Shown: positions 34,612-37,017 of the stretch, one piece after another
Position numbering within the stretch: position 1 is the first letter of the stretch
Layout: each line of letters starts with the position of its first letter
Virus record (IMG/VR): IMGVR_UViG_3300020450_000050
Coordinates: 1 to 37,017 of that record
Direction: 5' to 3' (one strand)
Source: a virus
DNA: 37,017 nucleotides
Notes under the pieces: model-generated
What the model saw: only the letters and a program-made list of their open reading frames with translations
Told to the model about the DNA's origin: nothing
Database searches by the model: none
Made by a program: the position numbers and the translations under genes

Positions 34612-34627
34612 ATCTTTATATAAAGAT
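34612..34627 (+). promoter_or_regulatory. Perfect 16-bp palindrome next to a promoter-like box
   Basis: ATCTTTATATAAAGAT is a perfect palindrome just upstream of the box at 34631, in the 103-base gap after the S74 fibre gene. It is preceded by a short AAAT tandem repeat (near 34588-34603). No T-run follows directly, so it is not a typical terminator. An operator or processing site is possible. Confidence 0.4.
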
Positions 34628-34630
34628 TTG

Positions 34631-34643
34631 TATTTATATGTAG
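34631..34643 (+). promoter_or_regulatory. Putative promoter box TATTTATATGTAG
   Basis: Copy of the recurring box, 31 bases before the start of the 158-residue fibre protein gene. Confidence 0.4.
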
Positions 34644-34673
34644 GATTATATAATTTAAAAGAAAGTCATATAT

Positions 34674-35150
34674 ATGGCACAATTGATTAAACTAAAAAGA
34701 ACTTCAGTAGAGGGTAAAGTACCCACAACATCTAATTTACAATTAGGTGAATTAGCAATAAATACTTATGATGGTAGAATATTCTTTGAAAAGAATGATG
34801 GTTCTGCAGCTATAAAACAAATACTTACTACTGATTCTATTACCACAGGTTCAATTACACTTTCAGCCACAGGTTCATTCGGTAGAATAATTGGTTCAAT
34901 TGGTTCAACAAATGGAGTAATTAGTGGTTCATCTCAAATAACAGATTTAACAACACATAAAGAAACGGTTACTGGTGCATCCTCATATACAGTAGACCAT
35001 AACTTAGGAGAACAATATCCAATTGTACAAGCATGGAATAGTGCAACTTCAAAACAAGAATTACCTAATTCTATAACAACAAATTCAACAAATAGAGTAA
35101 CTGTTGATTTTTCTACAACTTTTGCTGGAATAATAATTGTAAAAAAATAA
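34674..35150 (+). CDS. Short fibre protein (158 aa)
   Basis: The N terminus, MAQLIKLKRTSVEGKVPTTS followed by LQLGELAINTYDGRIFFEKN, is the fourth copy of the shared attachment domain. A single ISGSSQ follows. The C-terminal half (about 97-158), TGASSYTVDHNLGEQYPIVQ, with RVTVDFSTTFAGIIIVKK at the end, is a beta domain resembling the middle of the protein at 29582. This looks like a minimal fibre: attachment domain, one repeat and a tip. The start lacks a strong AGGAG site. A glycosyltransferase gene follows after 3 bases. Confidence 0.65.
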   Translation: MAQLIKLKRTSVEGKVPTTSNLQLGELAINTYDGRIFFEKNDGSAAIKQILTTDSITTGSITLSATGSFGRIIGSIGSTNGVISGSSQITDLTTHKETVTGASSYTVDHNLGEQYPIVQAWNSATSKQELPNSITTNSTNRVTVDFSTTFAGIIIVKK

Positions 35151-35153
35151 AAT

Positions 35154-36149
35154 ATGTATGATGTTTATTATACAACTGGTGGAGGCCCTTGGGTTAATGC
35201 TGGTACTGATACATGGGTAAATCTATGGATGGATTTAGTTGCACCTAAATTAGATGTAAAACCAATTCTTTTAATTCATAGAACAAAACCAAAAGTATAT
35301 GGAAATTTTGATTTTCCAATTGAAGCTTATTGGCATGGTGATGATATAGAGTTTGCAGAAAATCTTTGTAAAAATGCAAGAAGAATAAATATTTTACATG
35401 GTCATTATACTCCAATGAGTGTTTTACAAGATAACAAAGAAAAAATACATTCAAACATTCTTCACAATTCAGTAGACCATATTATAAAATCCCAAGTTCT
35501 AACAGATGCAACTTTAGGTTGGCATCCATATTTAGATTCAAGTTGGGAAAAGCAAGTAAATGAATGGGCGAAACATTCTATTTGGATTGGTTTATATAAT
35601 CTAAAAATTAAAAATCAAAACATACCAAATTTTTATGAATTTAAAAAAAATCTTCCTTTGAGTAAATCAAAAACATTAGGATTTGCATCAAGGTGTGAGG
35701 GAAGAAAAAATCCACATTATTTAGATGGATTGAAATCTATATTATTTACAGATTCTAATGAATTTAAAGCAATATGGAAAAATGGTGTGAAATTAGATAC
35801 ATCAAATCATAAAATATATCATTATAAATCACAATTTAAAGATAAGTTTTACAATATGGATTGGGGAATATCACATTCAGCCTTTACAAATGAACCATTT
35901 GGTTATGGAATTTTTGAAGCAGTTGATTATGGTAAATTACCTATTTTACACAAAACTTGGTGTAAAGATTTTGAATATCCATATAGGGTTTCATCAAAAA
36001 AAGAATTTAAAAATATTTATACTAAGTTAATTAAAACCCCATATTCTGAAAAAAATCATTGGTTTAATTTACTTAAAGAATATATGATAAGTAATTATAC
36101 TGATAAAGATAAGTGGGTAAAAGATTTACTTAATATTTATAATATATAG
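35154..36149 (+). CDS. GT-B glycosyltransferase-like protein
   Basis: This 331-residue protein contains the EX7E motif of retaining GT-B glycosyltransferases, with Glu247 and Glu255 in NEPFGYGIFEAVDYGKLPIL; the first glutamate often contacts the sugar nucleotide. Upstream, GFASRCEGRKNPHYLDGL (about 176-193) resembles the GR-x-(E/K)G(R/K)K segment at the start of the nucleotide-binding domain. An early GGGPWVNAGTDTWVNLW loop and NILHGHYTP fit the acceptor domain. There is no membrane segment, so it is cytoplasmic. Its place among fibre genes suggests glycosylation of fibre proteins or of host surface glycans; the substrate is unknown. No clear ribosome binding site precedes it. Confidence 0.75.
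   Translation: MYDVYYTTGGGPWVNAGTDTWVNLWMDLVAPKLDVKPILLIHRTKPKVYGNFDFPIEAYWHGDDIEFAENLCKNARRINILHGHYTPMSVLQDNKEKIHSNILHNSVDHIIKSQVLTDATLGWHPYLDSSWEKQVNEWAKHSIWIGLYNLKIKNQNIPNFYEFKKNLPLSKSKTLGFASRCEGRKNPHYLDGLKSILFTDSNEFKAIWKNGVKLDTSNHKIYHYKSQFKDKFYNMDWGISHSAFTNEPFGYGIFEAVDYGKLPILHKTWCKDFEYPYRVSSKKEFKNIYTKLIKTPYSEKNHWFNLLKEYMISNYTDKDKWVKDLLNIYNI
36134..36144 (+). promoter_or_regulatory. Possible promoter box TATTTATAATA inside the glycosyltransferase 3' end
   Basis: This exact copy of the box at 1114 and 21640 lies in the last codons of the glycosyltransferase gene, 15 bases before the next start codon. It encodes IYNI, so coincidence is possible. If it is real, the leader would be extremely short. 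Confidence 0.25.
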
Positions 36150-36158
36150 GAGAAACCA

Positions 36159-37017
36159 ATGGCCAGAAGTTCAGGAGATACACTCAGTTTAAATAATTTA
36201 GCAGCAGCTACCGGTAATACACAAAACTCAAATGTATCATTAGGTGATATAAAGGGTTCACCAAGTGCAGGTGATAATATAGGATTAGATACATTTGCAA
36301 TAGATGGTGTAGATAGTATAACTGGTTTTACATATGCTGTAGAAAGTACAGACGAAACTTATACATTAGGTTTCGATACATCTGGTTCAAATTTTATTAA
36401 AATTAGTGAAAGAGGAGCAAATTTTACATGGGCAGTTTCACCAACATATGATGCAGATGCAGATGCATCAGGTTATTTAGATATCGCATCAAACTCAGAT
36501 GAAAGTGCAGTGATATCAGTTGGCTCTATGAATCCACAAGGTTCAAGTGCTCAAACTTCATTATTAGGTACAGTAACTCATACACTATCTGTTACTTTCA
36601 ACGATGGTTATAATGACCATGCCACAAATTATAATTCAGCAAGAACTAAAACAGTATATTCAGTAGATTCATATGATGGTAATTCAACATCCTTATGTTT
36701 AACTGTGGATTCACCAGTAATTAAATCAGATGGAAGTGTAATTGAAGTTGGTGATTTGAGTGAAGGAGATACTATAAAAGGATTTGCAATTGGTGGTTTA
36801 TCAACTGATGAAGGAAGATTTTTAGATTGGGATACCCAACATTTATCAACAGAAAATATTGATGTTGAAGTAGTAAATTTAGTATATTCATTTGCAGATT
36901 CATATTATAATATTAATAATGGTGATATAACAGCAACTGGCGAACATCCATTATTAGTTAAAGATTCAGTTGATAATTTTTATAGATTTAAAGAAATTAA
37001 AAATATTAAAGATTCAG
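36159..37017 (+). CDS. Structural-type protein with intein/Hint domain (3' end cut off by the window)
   Basis: The start follows AGGAGA. The first 286 residues are visible. Residues 1-170 (MARSSGDTLSLNNLAAATGN) are Ser/Thr/Asp-rich and beta-like, as in phage tail proteins. From Cys180 the sequence reads CLTVDSPVIKSDGSVIEVGD and continues LSEGDTI, which fits block A of inteins and Hint domains. After about 80 residues, DITATGEHPLLV fits block B with His263. So a Hint fold starts at Cys180. The C-terminal part, with the His-Asn or equivalent residues that decide splicing or cleavage, lies beyond the window. It could be a true intein, a bacterial intein-like domain, or a self-cleaving virion domain. 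It follows a glycosyltransferase in the fibre region. Confidence 0.75.
   Translation, partial: MARSSGDTLSLNNLAAATGNTQNSNVSLGDIKGSPSAGDNIGLDTFAIDGVDSITGFTYAVESTDETYTLGFDTSGSNFIKISERGANFTWAVSPTYDADADASGYLDIASNSDESAVISVGSMNPQGSSAQTSLLGTVTHTLSVTFNDGYNDHATNYNSARTKTVYSVDSYDGNSTSLCLTVDSPVIKSDGSVIEVGDLSEGDTIKGFAIGGLSTDEGRFLDWDTQHLSTENIDVEVVNLVYSFADSYYNINNGDITATGEHPLLVKDSVDNFYRFKEIKNIKDS

Noticed and set aside
34588-34630. Terminator after the 1425-residue fibre gene
   Set aside because: The palindrome 34612-34627 is AT-only apart from one C-G pair, and no T-run follows directly, so it would be a poor terminator.
21750-35150. Diversity-generating retroelement, suggested by Mtd-like fibre N termini
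   Set aside because: No reverse transcriptase gene, no template/variable repeat pair with adenine-specific changes, and no C-type lectin-like C terminus are visible in the window.
1-37017. T4 late promoters in the normal orientation (TATAAATA)
   Set aside because: Occasional TATAAAT strings occur inside AT-rich genes but I saw none placed consistently before genes; the recurring box is the reverse complement form.
1-37017. tRNA or other structural RNA genes
   Set aside because: No cloverleaf or GGTTCGAATCC-like T-arm was seen in the few short gaps.
36159-37017. Homing endonuclease inside the Hint segment
   Set aside because: No LAGLIDADG or HNH motif is visible in the available part; the region between block A and block B is too short for one.

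Overview
This 37 kb window is a piece of a strictly one-directional (+ strand), AT-rich genome of a contractile-tailed, T4-like dsDNA bacteriophage. It is most likely from an aquatic, uncultured lineage. The evidence is a recognisable T4-type head and neck set: portal gp20, prohead protease gp21, scaffold gp22, major capsid gp23, neck proteins gp13 and gp14, and a gp15-like protein. These are followed by about 21 kb of repeat-rich fibre genes of the kind common in marine virus contigs. Genes are packed tightly, with many ATGA or TAATG stop/start overlaps and AGGAG-type ribosome binding sites. No host gene, integrase, tRNA, insertion sequence or CRISPR array was seen.

Layout. (1) 1-3501: the 3' end of the portal gene, four small or medium genes in the place where T4 has its prohead core genes 67/68, then the protease. 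(2) 3506-7893: a 4.4 kb cassette of seven unassigned genes inserted between the protease and scaffold genes, which are adjacent in T4. It ends with a gene for a ribosomal protein bS21-like protein. Several cassette proteins carry Ile/Leu/Val-x-Glu|Ala sites like those cut by the T4 prohead protease, so I infer that they are core or internal head proteins. (3) 8068-10981: scaffold and major capsid genes, closed by a strong UUCG-loop terminator. (4) 11109-14685: neck and tail-completion genes, then two small genes that share a C-terminal module with the gp15-like protein. (5) 14685-35150: a giant 2110-residue Ser/Thr-rich protein and six further fibre-type proteins with shuffled repeats. Two end in an S74 intramolecular chaperone domain and one contains an amicyanin-like cupredoxin domain. 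(6) 35154-37017: a GT-B glycosyltransferase and the start of a protein with an intein/Hint-type domain, cut by the window end.

How the parts work together. The portal, core proteins, scaffold and capsid protein build the prohead, and the protease matures it. Neck and tail-completion proteins close the head-tail joint. The fibre cassette supplies adhesion, with self-processing chaperones for trimer folding and a glycosyltransferase that may decorate fibres or the host surface. Transcription units appear to start at a recurring TATTTATA-type box.

The most notable signals are: apparent total avoidance of GATC, visible as a forced switch to GAC and AGG codons; a bS21-like gene inside the head operon; a Hint domain in a virion-type protein; a copper-site-like cupredoxin domain in a fibre; and the inserted cassette of putative internal head proteins.
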